From the NCBI RefSeq assembly GCF_003710905.1, contig NZ_RHHV01000009.1, forward strand, positions 186,001 to 250,000: a DNA stretch of 64,000 bases. Reading direction: 5' to 3'. The notes under the pieces were generated by a model. The model had not been told where the DNA came from, ran no database searches, and saw only the letters and a list, made by a program, of their open reading frames with translations. The DNA comes from Brevibacillus parabrevis (GTDB taxonomy: Bacteria; Bacillota; Bacilli; Brevibacillales; Brevibacillaceae). The position numbers and the translations under genes were made by a program. Shown in pieces: positions 47,059-56,386 of the stretch. The stretch's first letter is position 1, and each line of letters starts with the position of its first letter.

Positions 47059-47907
47059 CTATTGAATGCGGATATCTCCCGTAGAAGTCTTGACATACAC
47101 CTTCGGCCCCGCTGTTCCGAGCGTTCCTTTCATGTAATACCTGTCTTTTTCCTCGTAGGACATCCCTTGCCAGCCAGCCTCGATCGTTCCCGTATCTGTG
47201 GAAAGTTCCAGTTGCGCCTTTTCCGGCTGCTTTTCCACTTCCATCCGCACATCGCCCGTATCGGTCCGAATTGTCGTATTTTGCGTCAACTCAGGCAAAA
47301 TCAGCTTGTCGATGTCTCCTGTGGCCGTGTCGATCGTTACAGCGGCGCGGATTCCGGCAAGCTGCATATCCCCCGTGTCGGTCTGTATGTCCAGCCGCTC
47401 ACCCGCGAAGCCGTTCAACTCCAAATCACCCGTGTGAGACGCGATGTCGGCTTTTCTCGCAGTCAACGCCCCGCTGGTGATATTGCCTGTGTCGGTTTTC
47501 AAGCGAATGCTCTCATACTGCTTTTCCGGCAACGTCACTTCCAGCTTCAAGTCGTCGTTGCCTATATAGAAAAGGCTCACGCGCAGCTTTTCCTGAACGT
47601 ACACCACAAGCGTCCCGTCCGGCCTTACTTCGCTCGTAAATTGCAGGCGATCTTTTTGCATCTCGGCAACTTCTCCGACGAGCCGCACAGTCGCTTTCTC
47701 TACTTTTGCCGGCGTAATGACCAAATCTGCGGTTCCTGTGCTCACATCCACTGCCTTGAAATCTTGCTCAATCGTTTGCTGCTGCTCGACTTTTTTTAGC
47801 GAGAAGGCGAAATATTCTTGCTTGGAAAACAGCCAAACAAGCCCGCACACCCCGATGATAAACAGCAGAAAGCTGATGCCGAACAGCTTTTTTCCCCAAT
47901 TTTTCAT
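47059..47907 (-). CDS. DUF4097 beta-helix envelope protein
   Basis: A 282-residue protein: an N-terminal transmembrane helix (residues 9-27) and an extracytoplasmic repeat domain in which T-[DAS]-T-G-[DNT] recurs about every 20 residues (e.g. KTDTGNIT, QTDTGDMQ, RTDTGDVR), typical of DUF4097 (adhesin-like right-handed helix). Function unknown. It is the third gene of a PadR-DUF1700-DUF4097 operon, a common set in Firmicutes linked in some species to cell-envelope stress. Confidence 0.85.
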   Translation of the reverse strand: MKNWGKKLFGISFLLFIIGVCGLVWLFSKQEYFAFSLKKVEQQQTIEQDFKAVDVSTGTADLVITPAKVEKATVRLVGEVAEMQKDRLQFTSEVRPDGTLVVYVQEKLRVSLFYIGNDDLKLEVTLPEKQYESIRLKTDTGNITSGALTARKADIASHTGDLELNGFAGERLDIQTDTGDMQLAGIRAAVTIDTATGDIDKLILPELTQNTTIRTDTGDVRMEVEKQPEKAQLELSTDTGTIEAGWQGMSYEEKDRYYMKGTLGTAGPKVYVKTSTGDIRIQ

Positions 47908-47908
47908 C

Positions 47909-48460
47909 TTATTTCCCCCTGATCATCTGCACGTTAAATTGCAGATACTTTAGGAACATGCTGTAAATCCACTTGGTGAAGCGCAGCAAGCCTACCGTGA
48001 GCATTCCTCCCAGTCCGACCGATACAAGGCTGCCAAACAAGAGCAAGAGCCGTTCCTGCGACGGTTCGGGATACCCGTATTCCATCAAAATGCCAAACGG
48101 TGCCACCAGAAGCGAGAAGGAGACGGCATAGCAGGCGATCAGCACGCCGATCAAGCCAAAAAACGGCCCGAGGACAAACAGCAGATTGAAAAAGCCCAGA
48201 CTGATCGTGGCGAGAATGGCTCTGGACATATTGCTTACCGATGCGTTGGACTGCGCCTGATCAATCCGGTAGCCGGCCAAAAGCTCTCTGGCAATCGTTT
48301 TTGGGCTGCCCAGGCTTTCCGCAATTTCATGCTCACTTTTTCCTTGCTTGATCCCGATCAAAAAATGTTCGGTATAATCAGCCAGGATGTCCAGACGCTC
48401 TTTGTCAGGCAAATCGCCAAGCAACGCGCCCAGCTCATCCATAAACTCACGTCTTGTCAT
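47909..48460 (-). CDS. DUF1700 membrane protein
   Basis: A 183-residue protein. Residues 1-65 form the DUF1700/HAAS-type cytosolic helical domain (FMDELGALLGDLPDKERLDILADY), followed by three or four transmembrane helices. Its start overlaps the padR gene by 14 bases and it ends one base before the DUF4097 start codon region. Function unknown. Confidence 0.85.
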   Translation of the reverse strand: MTRREFMDELGALLGDLPDKERLDILADYTEHFLIGIKQGKSEHEIAESLGSPKTIARELLAGYRIDQAQSNASVSNMSRAILATISLGFFNLLFVLGPFFGLIGVLIACYAVSFSLLVAPFGILMEYGYPEPSQERLLLLFGSLVSVGLGGMLTVGLLRFTKWIYSMFLKYLQFNVQMIRGK

Positions 48461-48776
48461 ACCCCAGTCCCTCCTCTATCATTTCGTTGACCCCGCGGTT
48501 GAATATGCGCCACTCCAGCACGAGATCATTCATGTAGCGTCTTCCCTGCTCGGTCAGCCGATAATATTTTCGTGGCGGCCCTTCTTGCGATTCTGTCAGA
48601 TAGGTTTCAAAAAAGCCTTCCAGGGTCAATCGGCGCAGCAAAGGGTAGACGGTCCCTTCCGCAATATGAAACTTCTCGGAGATGCTCGCGACCAGTTCAT
48701 ATCCGTATCTGTCGCGTTTGGCGGTCAACACGAGAACACACAGCTCCAGGACACCTTTTTTAAACTGTACGTTCAT
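48447..48776 (-). CDS. PadR-family transcriptional regulator
   Basis: A 109-residue winged-helix regulator of the short PadR-s2 class (GVLELCVLVLTAKRDRYGYELV, then IAEGTVYPLLRRLTLEGFF for the recognition helix and wing). It likely represses its own operon, ahead of DUF1700 and DUF4097. The 60 bases upstream contain AGTACCTTGCAATATACAGT, an imperfect repeat that could be the operator. Ligand unknown. Confidence 0.9.
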   Translation of the reverse strand: MNVQFKKGVLELCVLVLTAKRDRYGYELVASISEKFHIAEGTVYPLLRRLTLEGFFETYLTESQEGPPRKYYRLTEQGRRYMNDLVLEWRIFNRGVNEMIEEGLGYDKT

Positions 48777-48835
48777 TGTCCATCACCCATGTCAAAGCTT
48801 ACCAAATTGCTACTGTATATTGCAAGGTACTTTAT

Positions 48836-48872
48836 GATAGAAAAGACAGGGAAGTGAACATCTTCCCTGTCT
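48836..48872 (-). terminator. Intrinsic terminator of the 5'-nucleotidase gene
   Basis: An 11-base-pair perfect stem, AGACAGGGAAG / CTTCCCTGTCT, followed by TTTTC on the minus strand. It separates the 5'-nucleotidase gene from the padR operon. Confidence 0.82.
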
Positions 48873-48887
48873 GATCCGTCACAACCT

Positions 48888-50762
48888 TTATTTTACTTCG
48901 ACAATACGTCCTTCTACTTTCGGATTGACCACTTTGCGCTTCATCAATCCTTCTTCCACGATGCTGTACATGGACAAGCCTGTGTTGAAGAACGGCTTTT
49001 TAAAGGACTCGTAGCCATCGCCGCCAGCTGCCAGGAAGTCGATGGTCGCTACTTTGTAAGTTTTGGTCAGGTCAAGCGGCTTGTCGCCTACCTTCACTTC
49101 CAGGACGCGCTCGCCAACCGGTTTTGTCGGGTTGTAAGTAAAGCTCATGCCGCTGATTTGCGGGAAGCGTCCTGCTCCTGTGCCCACTTGGCTCACGCCG
49201 TTTTCCAGCGCCTGCTTCAGCTCTTCTCCCGTCACTTCCACAACAGACAGTGTGTTGTTTTCAAACGGGAGCAGCGTGTACAGGTTTTTCTTTGTAATGT
49301 CTCCAGCCGGAAGCTGTGTACGGATACCGCCGCCGTTTGCCAGCGCTACATCCGCTTCATGTCCTTTGATCGACTTCGTGCGCTCCAGCATGATATCGGT
49401 AATCAGGTTACCTACGTTGGTTTCCTTCGCGCGTACAAGCGTGCGGTCGCCGTCCAGTGGAACCTCGGATTTTGCAATGACCACATTCATGACGGAATCA
49501 ATTTTCTTCACAATTTCCTGAACCATTTTGTCAACTTCCGGATCGGCAACGACAGTTTCATCGTATTCTTTCAAGCCGCCGCTGAATGCAACCAGCTCTT
49601 TGCCCAGGTAGTACAGGTCAGCGCGTCCCAAAGACTTGCCGTATTCCCAGTCCTGAACGATGTATGTGCCGTTGACCAGCTCAGGCTCTTTCAGTGGCGT
49701 ATGGGAGTGGCCGCCGACGATCAGGTCGATGCCAGGAACGTTTTTCGCGATTTCGCGGTCCACATCTACCCCGATATGGGAGACGACGATGACGTGATCG
49801 ACTTCTTTTTTCAGTTGCGGCACAACTGCTTTTGCCACTTCAACCGGGTTCTTGAAGGTCAGACCCTTCACGTTGTCAGGGTGAGTCAAAACAGGAGTGT
49901 CTTCAGCCACAAAGCCGACAAACGCGAATTTTTTGCCGCCGATTTCAGCCTTGAAGGTTGGCAGCAACAGCTCTTTGCCATCCGCTTTGAACACGTTCGC
50001 GGAAATGACCGGATGTTCCAGCATGTCGCGCAGTTTCAGCAATTGCTCGTAGCCGAAGTCAAACTCGTGGTTGCCCGCTGCCATCACATTGTAGTCGAGG
50101 CTGTTCAGGATTGGAACGACGGATTCGCCCTTGAACTGGTTGACGAATACGGTTCCTTGGAACGTATCACCTGCATCCAGCAAAAGGAAGTTGTTGTTTT
50201 CCGCACGCCATTCTTTCAGCAAGGTGGCGATTTTAGCGAAGCCAAATTCTTTTTGGCTTTTGTCTTCCTGAATGTGTCCGTGCGTATCGTTTGTGTGAGC
50301 GATGGTTACGTGTGTCGTCGCAGCGTCACCCAACGCCTGGAAAAACTCTCCGCGCGTCACGTTCGCCTTGTTTCCGAAAGTGACTTTGTAGCCCAGCTTT
50401 TCAGCCATTTGCGTCAGTTTTGCAGAAGTGACCACTTGCGTCGGATTTTTGAAGTCGTCCTGGGATACTGCCCCTTGGCCTTTTGCCCAGTCCAGGTAAG
50501 GAGTTGCCCAGTGCGCGCCTTTTGCTGCCGCACCGATTTGAGCGCCTTTGAGTTTGGAGAATACAACGGTTGCCTCTGCGAGCGTTACGGTACGATCCAG
50601 AGCCAGGTCGCCGTTTTGGCCTGCTGTTACGATCGCTTTTTTCACCATCCAGTCCACGTGTTTGACAGGATGCAGTGGAGCTGCGAGTGCGGAGGACGAC
50701 AGCAACGATGCGAAGACAACCGATGCAAACGCCATCATGGTAATGCGACGTGCTTTTTTCAT
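48888..50762 (-). CDS. Exported 5'-nucleotidase with SLH-like N-terminus
   Basis: A 624-residue secreted metallophosphoesterase. A signal peptide (residues 1-27, cleavage after ALA) is followed by about 120 residues with S-layer-homology-like pattern (WATPYLDWAKGQGAV, VTRGEFFQAL), then the catalytic domain with THVTIAHTNDTHGH, GNHEFDFGY, VVSHIGVD and GGHSHTP metal motifs, and the 5'-nucleotidase C-terminal domain with NGGGIRTQLPAGDIT. It should hydrolyse nucleotides (or UDP-sugars) at the cell surface. The ATG at 50760-50762 follows AGAGGGGA. Confidence 0.92.
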   Translation of the reverse strand: MKKARRITMMAFASVVFASLLSSSALAAPLHPVKHVDWMVKKAIVTAGQNGDLALDRTVTLAEATVVFSKLKGAQIGAAAKGAHWATPYLDWAKGQGAVSQDDFKNPTQVVTSAKLTQMAEKLGYKVTFGNKANVTRGEFFQALGDAATTHVTIAHTNDTHGHIQEDKSQKEFGFAKIATLLKEWRAENNNFLLLDAGDTFQGTVFVNQFKGESVVPILNSLDYNVMAAGNHEFDFGYEQLLKLRDMLEHPVISANVFKADGKELLLPTFKAEIGGKKFAFVGFVAEDTPVLTHPDNVKGLTFKNPVEVAKAVVPQLKKEVDHVIVVSHIGVDVDREIAKNVPGIDLIVGGHSHTPLKEPELVNGTYIVQDWEYGKSLGRADLYYLGKELVAFSGGLKEYDETVVADPEVDKMVQEIVKKIDSVMNVVIAKSEVPLDGDRTLVRAKETNVGNLITDIMLERTKSIKGHEADVALANGGGIRTQLPAGDITKKNLYTLLPFENNTLSVVEVTGEELKQALENGVSQVGTGAGRFPQISGMSFTYNPTKPVGERVLEVKVGDKPLDLTKTYKVATIDFLAAGGDGYESFKKPFFNTGLSMYSIVEEGLMKRKVVNPKVEGRIVEVK

Positions 50763-50812
50763 AGGAAATTCCCCTCTCATCTATGTATGCAAAAAGATAG
50801 GATAACGCTTCC

Positions 50813-50830
50813 ATTATAGCAAAATTTGCT
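50813..50830 (-). promoter_or_regulatory. Extended -10 promoter and palindrome of the 5'-nucleotidase gene
   Basis: TGCTATAAT (minus strand, 50813-50821) is an extended -10 element. It overlaps the palindrome AGCAAA-A-TTTGCT at 50818-50830, a possible operator that also covers part of the upstream hydrolase stop codon. No -35 match is seen. Confidence 0.5.
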
Positions 50831-51641
50831 AGGCTGATGGTGCAGATTTGCTGTTTTTTCCGACAAAATCGGCTATGGCTTCTGACAGTTGCTCCGGCGC
50901 TTCCAGCATCCCCATGTGTCCGGCATCAGGCAACAACCTATGAACCACATGACTTCGTTCCACAGTGAACGTTTTTTCTACCGGAATGATCTGGTCTTTT
51001 GCCCCTGCAACCAAAAGCACAGGCAGCGCTGTCTCTTGCAAAACGTGATTGCGGTCCGGGCGATCTCGCATCGCATAAAGCGTTTGAATCGCGCCAACCG
51101 GACTGGTGGCGAACCCGATGTCTTTTGCGGTTTGGACCTCTTGCGTGAGTGAAGCGACGTGATCAGGTGCAAACAGCTTGGGCACAAGCGCTTTGATAAA
51201 CGGCTCCATCCCGTTTTCGCGAATGCTGTCGGCTCCTTTGTTGCGATTCGCCTTGGCCGCTTCGTCATCCGGGAACGGCGTGGAGTGAATCAGCCCGAAG
51301 CTTGCCAGCTTGTCCGCGTGCTTTTCAGCAAAAGCGAGTGTCACATAGCCGCCGAGCGAATGGCCGAACAGATGGAATTTCGCAAGCCCTGCTGCTTCCG
51401 CCCAAAGCGCGATGTCCTCGGCAAACCGTTCCATGGAATAAGGCTCGTCCGGAGCAGCGCTGTGGCCGTGTCCCCGCAAATCAACAGCCAATACACGGTG
51501 AGTGCGGGACAACAACGGGATCAGCTTGTCCCAGTAGCGCGAGCTGCCGCAGAAGCCGTGCAAGAGAACGACCGCTTCCCCTGTGCCCTCCTCTACATAG
51601 GCGAGCTTGACTCCGTTTGTCAGTTGAATTTCTTTTCGCAT
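50829..51641 (-). CDS. Alpha/beta hydrolase
   Basis: A 270-residue cytosolic alpha/beta-hydrolase. The oxyanion HGF loop is at 28-30, the nucleophile Ser95 in GHSLGG, the acid Asp216 and His242 in DAGHMGM complete the triad. Substrate is not predictable; the sequence is of the esterase/MhpC-like group. The ATG at 51639-51641 has AAGGAG eight bases upstream. It may be read from the kinase-like gene upstream, since no terminator separates them. Confidence 0.88.
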   Translation of the reverse strand: MRKEIQLTNGVKLAYVEEGTGEAVVLLHGFCGSSRYWDKLIPLLSRTHRVLAVDLRGHGHSAAPDEPYSMERFAEDIALWAEAAGLAKFHLFGHSLGGYVTLAFAEKHADKLASFGLIHSTPFPDDEAAKANRNKGADSIRENGMEPFIKALVPKLFAPDHVASLTQEVQTAKDIGFATSPVGAIQTLYAMRDRPDRNHVLQETALPVLLVAGAKDQIIPVEKTFTVERSHVVHRLLPDAGHMGMLEAPEQLSEAIADFVGKNSKSAPSA

Positions 51642-51775
51642 GTGCATCGCTCCTTGGTGATTGGTTCAGCCTGCCCGCGTGCCAGTTGCCAGCGCTGACT
51701 GCAACGCTTGAAAAAACAGCCTCCTCCAGGCCATCTGTTCCACTTCATTTACTAGATGGGTCAAGCACTCCAACG

Positions 51776-52588
51776 CTACCCGAAATGCTTGGAAATCCGC
51801 TTCAATGCCTTTTTCAAATGCTTGCGACGACACAGCAGCACTTTTTCGATAAACCGTTTTTCTGCCCGTGTCAACAAGCCCTTGGGTACTCGGCGAATCG
51901 CTTTTTTGAGCTTTCCTTTGGGCAAGGACTGGATTTTCTTGACCATTTTTTCCAGTTGCTTGCGGTTGTCGCGGGTAAAGCGCTTCAGCCCTTTGGGAAT
52001 GCGCTGTTTTTTCTTTTCGCCGGAATGCAGGCAAAACTTGTAGGCTTTTTTGCAGGAAAACTTTTTCCTGGCGCGGCGCAGATTCCATTTAGTAGGATTA
52101 CCAAACAAGGAAATCCCATGATCGATTCCGTACCATTTGTACTTCTTCCACGACTTTTTCTTGTGCAGAATCAGGTTGCGGTTGGAGCGATCCGGGTTGA
52201 GAATCCAGGCGTCAAAAGCGACGAGCCGCGCCAGCTTTTTGGCCCCTTTGATGTGCTTGTGCGGTTTTTTCAGCCATTTCTTTTTGACTTTTTTCCAGTG
52301 GATCACTTTGCTGCCTTTGCCCTTGATGGAAATAATTCCACGCTTGATCCGGCCGTTTGGCCCGCGCACTTGGGCTTGCATCACTTTTGCGACAGGCACC
52401 CCGAGGCTTTTCGCCAAATGCGCGGCGATGTACTCGTTTGCTACGAGAATGCGGTAATTTTTGCGATGATGCCGATATACCGTCGATTTGAAGTATCCCT
52501 TGCGTCCTTTGCGGCTTTTGACCTTCCAGATCAGTCGGCCGTACCGTTTACGCAGGCGCTTCCGATAACGCCATCTCAATCTCACCAC
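51776..52588 (-). CDS. HipA_2-like kinase-fold protein, extremely basic
   Basis: A 270-residue protein with about 91 Lys/Arg (34 percent) and only about 9 acidic residues. Beneath this bias, the HipA_2-type kinase signature is readable: NEYIAAHLAKSLGVPVAKV (about 51-69), VAFDAWILNPDRSNRNLIL (123-141, catalytic Asp133 and Asn138) and YGIDHG (153-158, metal-binding Asp156). The C-terminal 110 residues are basic helices. The start is GTG at 52586-52588, five bases after GAGGTG. No signal peptide or membrane helix. Binding to nucleic acid or another polyanion is the simplest inference; substrate and role unknown. Confidence 0.7.
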   Translation of the reverse strand: MVRLRWRYRKRLRKRYGRLIWKVKSRKGRKGYFKSTVYRHHRKNYRILVANEYIAAHLAKSLGVPVAKVMQAQVRGPNGRIKRGIISIKGKGSKVIHWKKVKKKWLKKPHKHIKGAKKLARLVAFDAWILNPDRSNRNLILHKKKSWKKYKWYGIDHGISLFGNPTKWNLRRARKKFSCKKAYKFCLHSGEKKKQRIPKGLKRFTRDNRKQLEKMVKKIQSLPKGKLKKAIRRVPKGLLTRAEKRFIEKVLLCRRKHLKKALKRISKHFG

Positions 52589-52645
52589 CTGTACACCTCG
52601 TCCCTGTTTTTTAACAGTATACGAATTTGGGTGCAGAATGGTGAA

Positions 52646-52693
52646 ATCAAAAGGAACATCTCCTCGCCAAAAAGCAAAAAGAGGTGTTGTTCC
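52646..52693 (-). terminator. Terminator after the GyrI-like gene
   Basis: GGAACA...CCTC pairs with GAGG...TGTTCC around a T-rich loop, followed by TTTTGATTT on the minus strand. Moderately strong. Confidence 0.55.
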
Positions 52694-52701
52694 CTTGTCG
52701 C

Positions 52702-53178
52702 TTAGCGGAGCGGAATGAAAATTTCGTACGTGTTCTCCGCTCTTTGCCGGGGATGCACGGAAGGAATGAAGCGCTGGTCGTACCGTTCCATGCGCAAAGC
52801 TTGCGGATCGACCTGGTGGCCGTGTGCGTCAAGCCAGCCAAACAACTGACGGTACGTGTCCTGCACCGTCTCCATCGGTCCTGCATGGGTGAAGCGGGCG
52901 TACGTTCTGGCTGGAAGCGTGAACCCGACCATGCCAGGAGGAATTTTTTCAAAGCCTTCTACCTCTACCACGATATACTCGGTATACATTTGGTACGTCT
53001 GGTTCTCGTCACTGATGTCATAGCGCACGTCGGGCTGCACCATAAGCGGAATCTCCCCTTGTCGCTGCAAAAACGTTTCCCACAGCTTGGGCATGTGCTC
53101 GATCAACATGGAAAACGAGCCGGAAAAGCTGAGTCCTACCACGTGTTTTTCTGGCACCTGTACAATTGTTCCTTCCAT
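52702..53178 (-). CDS. GyrI-like / AraC effector-binding domain protein
   Basis: A 158-residue single-domain protein of the GyrI-like small-molecule binding (SOUL/effector-binding) fold. The pattern of paired beta-alpha-beta units, MYTEYIVVEVEGFEKIPPGMVGFTLP-type strand and the acidic EIFIPLR end fit the family. No DNA-binding domain is attached. It may bind a hydrophobic cation or drug; the ligand is not predictable. It lies alone between hemL and the HipA_2-like gene. Confidence 0.75.
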   Translation of the reverse strand: MEGTIVQVPEKHVVGLSFSGSFSMLIEHMPKLWETFLQRQGEIPLMVQPDVRYDISDENQTYQMYTEYIVVEVEGFEKIPPGMVGFTLPARTYARFTHAGPMETVQDTYRQLFGWLDAHGHQVDPQALRMERYDQRFIPSVHPRQRAENTYEIFIPLR

Positions 53179-53264
53179 GACTCCACCTCGCTCTTTTTTG
53201 CTCCCCTCGTATTCTCATCCGTTACGGCAATATCCTGCTTCTTCCAGCCGATCTTTACAAAAAA

Positions 53265-53301
53265 ACTAAAAAAACACCTCCTGCGCAGTTGCAGAAGGTG
53301 T
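53265..53301 (-). terminator. Intrinsic terminator of the hemAXCDBL operon
   Basis: ACACCTTCTGC pairs with GCAGGAGGTGT (one mismatch each side) and is followed by seven T residues on the minus strand, shortly after the hemL stop. Confidence 0.85.
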
Positions 53302-53312
53302 CGCTCTCTTGT

Positions 53313-54608
53313 TTATTCAGCTTCCAGCGCCTTTTTCATAGCGCGGTAGCTCGCTTCAATCGTCCGTTCAATGTCCTCTTCCGTATGTGCCAAGGAAACG
53401 AACATCCCTTCAAACTGGGACGGCGGGATCATGACGCCTTCTTCCAGCAAATAGCTGAAGTAAGCCGAGAAACGGTCCAAATCAGCTGTTTTCGCCGTCT
53501 CGTAGTTGATGACTGGCGTATCGGTAAAGAACAGGCATACCATGGAGCCAACCCGGTTGAGCGTGTGCGGGATACCCAGCTTGCGAGCATTTTCTGCCAG
53601 TCCCTCACCCAGTCGCACAGACAGCTTTTCCAAATACTCGTAAGCACCTGGCTTGCTCAGCTCTTGCAAGGTAGTCAAGCCTGCCGCCATTGCCAGCGGG
53701 TTGCCGGACAGCGTTCCCGCCTGATAGATCGGTCCTGCCGGGGCAATCTGCTGCATGATTTCCCGTTTGCCGCCGTACGCTCCCACCGGAAGACCGCCGC
53801 CGATGACTTTGCCCATCGTGGTCAGGTCAGGCGTGATGCCGTACAGTTGTTGAGCGCCGCCAAGCGCTACACGGAAGCCTGTCATGACTTCATCGAAAAT
53901 GAGCAACGCGCCGTATTGCTTGGTGATTTCACGCAGCCCCTCCAAAAAACCGGGCTGTGGCGGCACTACGCCCATGTTGCCTCCGATTGGCTCGACAATG
54001 ACCGCAGCCAGATCGTCGCCAAAGTGCTCGAAAGCGAGCTTGACGCTGTCCAAATCGTTGTATGGCACTGTGATTGTATTCACAGCGGTTCCTTCTGGCA
54101 CGCCCGGACTATCCGGCAAACCGAGCGTCGCTACGCCAGAACCGGCTTTGATCAGCAGACTGTCGGCATGGCCGTGGTAACAGCCTTCGAACTTCATGAT
54201 TTTGTTGCGCTTCGTGTAGCCGCGGGCGAGACGCAGAGCGCTCATCGTCGCTTCTGTACCCGAGTTGACCATGCGCACAACTTCCACGGATGGAACCAGC
54301 TCACATACGAGCTTCGCCATCTCGGTTTCGCGCTCTGTCGGAGCACCGAAGCTGGTTCCGAGCGCAGCGACTTCCGTAATCGCCGCCAGCACGCGCGGAT
54401 GCGCATGACCGAGAATCAGCGGTCCCCACGAGCCGATATAGTCGATGTAGGTGTTGCCGTCCACATCAAAAATGCGGGAGCCTTCCCCTTTTTCAATGTA
54501 GACAGGATTGCCGCCCACACTCTTGAACGCCCGCACCGGGCTGTTCACTCCACCAGGTATGTAATGCTGTGCTTCTGCAAACAACTGAGTCGATTTTTCT
54601 CTCATCAT
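53313..54608 (-). CDS. hemL: Glutamate-1-semialdehyde 2,1-aminomutase
   Basis: A 431-residue PLP enzyme that moves the amino group of glutamate-1-semialdehyde to give 5-aminolevulinate. The Schiff-base lysine is Lys267 in [10 protein letters not shown]; other signatures are [29 protein letters not shown] and [10 protein letters not shown]. The ATG follows GAGGTGA. It is the last gene of the hemAXCDBL operon, seven bases after hemB. Confidence 0.96.
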   Translation of the reverse strand: MMREKSTQLFAEAQHYIPGGVNSPVRAFKSVGGNPVYIEKGEGSRIFDVDGNTYIDYIGSWGPLILGHAHPRVLAAITEVAALGTSFGAPTERETEMAKLVCELVPSVEVVRMVNSGTEATMSALRLARGYTKRNKIMKFEGCYHGHADSLLIKAGSGVATLGLPDSPGVPEGTAVNTITVPYNDLDSVKLAFEHFGDDLAAVIVEPIGGNMGVVPPQPGFLEGLREITKQYGALLIFDEVMTGFRVALGGAQQLYGITPDLTTMGKVIGGGLPVGAYGGKREIMQQIAPAGPIYQAGTLSGNPLAMAAGLTTLQELSKPGAYEYLEKLSVRLGEGLAENARKLGIPHTLNRVGSMVCLFFTDTPVINYETAKTADLDRFSAYFSYLLEEGVMIPPSQFEGMFVSLAHTEEDIERTIEASYRAMKKALEAE

Positions 54609-54615
54609 CTTTTGC

Positions 54616-55590
54616 TCACCTCGCCAGCCATTTTGCTACATCTTTGGCATGATACGTAATAATCAAGTCTGCACCAGCCCGTTTGAAGCCAAGCAGCGCC
54701 TCCATTACGATGCGCTCTTCATCAATCCAGCCGTTGAGGGCTGCCGCTTTGACCATGGAGTATTCGGCACTCACGTTGTAGGCGACGATCGGCAGGTTGA
54801 AGTTCTCGCGCAGGCGCAGCACCATGTCCATGAAAGCCAGACCTGGCTTCACGATCAAAAAGTCTGCCCCTTCTTTTACATCAGAAGCCGCTTCCCGCAG
54901 TCCTTCCCGTGCGTTTGCCGCGTCCATCTGGTAGCTTTTGCGATCGCCGAATTGCGGTGTCGAACCAGCGGCATCGCGGAATGGGCCGTAGAAGGCGGAA
55001 GCGTATTTCACTGCGTAGGACATGATCGGAATATGGGAAAAGCCTGCTTCATCCAAAGCTTCGCGGATCGCAACGACAAATCCGTCCATCATGTTGGACG
55101 GAGCGATGATGTCAGCGCCCGCTTTTGCCTGGGAGACCGCTGTTTTTGCCAAAAGCTCAAGCGTCTCGTCGTTGACGACTTCGCCATTGTGAATGACGCC
55201 GCAATGACCGTGGTCCGTGTACTCACACAGGCACGTATCGGCAATCACGATCATTTCCGGGTGGGCTTCCTTGATCTGACGGATGGCTTGCTGCGTAACC
55301 GCATCGTCGTTGTACGCCTCTGTCCCGCAAGCATCCTTGTGCTCCGGCACCCCGAACATCAGCACGGACTGGATTCCCAGCGCCACAATCTCTTTCATTT
55401 CTTCCGCCAAAACATCCAGAGAGAACTGGTACACGCCTGGCATCGAAGCAATTTCATTTTTGATGCCGGTTCCTTCCACGACAAACAAAGGATAAATCAG
55501 ATCTTCCAGGTGAATGTGATTTTCTCGTACCAGATTGCGCATAGCCGCGCTTTGGCGCAGACGGCGATGACGGTCAAATGTAAGTGCCAT
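54616..55590 (-). CDS. hemB: Delta-aminolevulinic acid dehydratase
   Basis: A 324-residue porphobilinogen synthase. The active-site zinc cysteines are Cys120, Cys122 and Cys130 in [13 protein letters not shown], so this is the zinc type. The two substrate lysines are Lys195 (SYAVKYAS) and Lys248 (IVKPGLAF). It follows hemD with one base between. Confidence 0.96.
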   Translation of the reverse strand: MALTFDRHRRLRQSAAMRNLVRENHIHLEDLIYPLFVVEGTGIKNEIASMPGVYQFSLDVLAEEMKEIVALGIQSVLMFGVPEHKDACGTEAYNDDAVTQQAIRQIKEAHPEMIVIADTCLCEYTDHGHCGVIHNGEVVNDETLELLAKTAVSQAKAGADIIAPSNMMDGFVVAIREALDEAGFSHIPIMSYAVKYASAFYGPFRDAAGSTPQFGDRKSYQMDAANAREGLREAASDVKEGADFLIVKPGLAFMDMVLRLRENFNLPIVAYNVSAEYSMVKAAALNGWIDEERIVMEALLGFKRAGADLIITYHAKDVAKWLAR

Positions 55591-55591
55591 G

Positions 55592-56386
55592 TCAATTCCC
55601 TCCCAGATTCTCTAGTAAAGCTTCTAACAGTCCATCCACCGTGTACTCGCTCGCGACCACATCGACAACAAGCCCGTTCTGTCTGGCTGTATCAGCTGTG
55701 ATCGGACCGATGCAGGCGATCCGCACCTGATCGAGCCAGCCTGGCGTCGCATAAGGCGACATCGCCTGGATGAAGTGAGTCACGGTAGACGAGCTGGTAA
55801 ACAAGATGACATCAATGCGACCTTGCTGCAACTCTTTTGCCGCTTCCGGCGCAAGCGATGCGTCGATGACCGTATGATAAACGTCCACCTCTGTCACCGC
55901 AAGTCCCCGTTCTTGCAATTCGGCTGGCAGCGCTTTGCGGGCAATGTCCGCTCGCGGCAGCAAAACACGCTGGCCAGGACGCAGCTGTTCGTGCAAACTG
56001 GCGAGCAATCCCTCGGCTACGTAGTCGGAAGGGATCACGGCAACCTCAAGACCGTGGCTGGTCAGAGCCTGAGCCGTCTTGGGACCGACTGCGGCAATCC
56101 TCCCTGCGAATGCTTGAAGACCGACTTCCAGCTGCTGCATCCGATCCAGAAAAAAACGCACGCCATTGACACTCGTAAAAATGACCCACTCATAGCTGGA
56201 CAACTCGGCGATGGCTTCATCCAGCCTCGCATTGTCCGCAGGCGGGATCATTTTCAGAAGCGGAAAGGCATAAGCCTCTCCGCCCAAATGTTCGATTTTG
56301 TCCACCAGTTCCTGAACCTGGCTTTTGGCGCGCGTCACCATGATCTGCTTGCCTGTCAGCGGCCCGCGCGATCCGACGGCTGTCAT
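55592..56386 (-). CDS. hemD: Uroporphyrinogen III synthase
   Basis: A 264-residue two-domain enzyme that closes and inverts hydroxymethylbilane. HemD sequences are poorly conserved; here [15 protein letters not shown], the domain crossover, and [15 protein letters not shown] / [12 protein letters not shown] are recognisable. The ATG overlaps the hemC stop by four bases. Confidence 0.93.
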   Translation of the reverse strand: MTAVGSRGPLTGKQIMVTRAKSQVQELVDKIEHLGGEAYAFPLLKMIPPADNARLDEAIAELSSYEWVIFTSVNGVRFFLDRMQQLEVGLQAFAGRIAAVGPKTAQALTSHGLEVAVIPSDYVAEGLLASLHEQLRPGQRVLLPRADIARKALPAELQERGLAVTEVDVYHTVIDASLAPEAAKELQQGRIDVILFTSSSTVTHFIQAMSPYATPGWLDQVRIACIGPITADTARQNGLVVDVVASEYTVDGLLEALLENLGGN

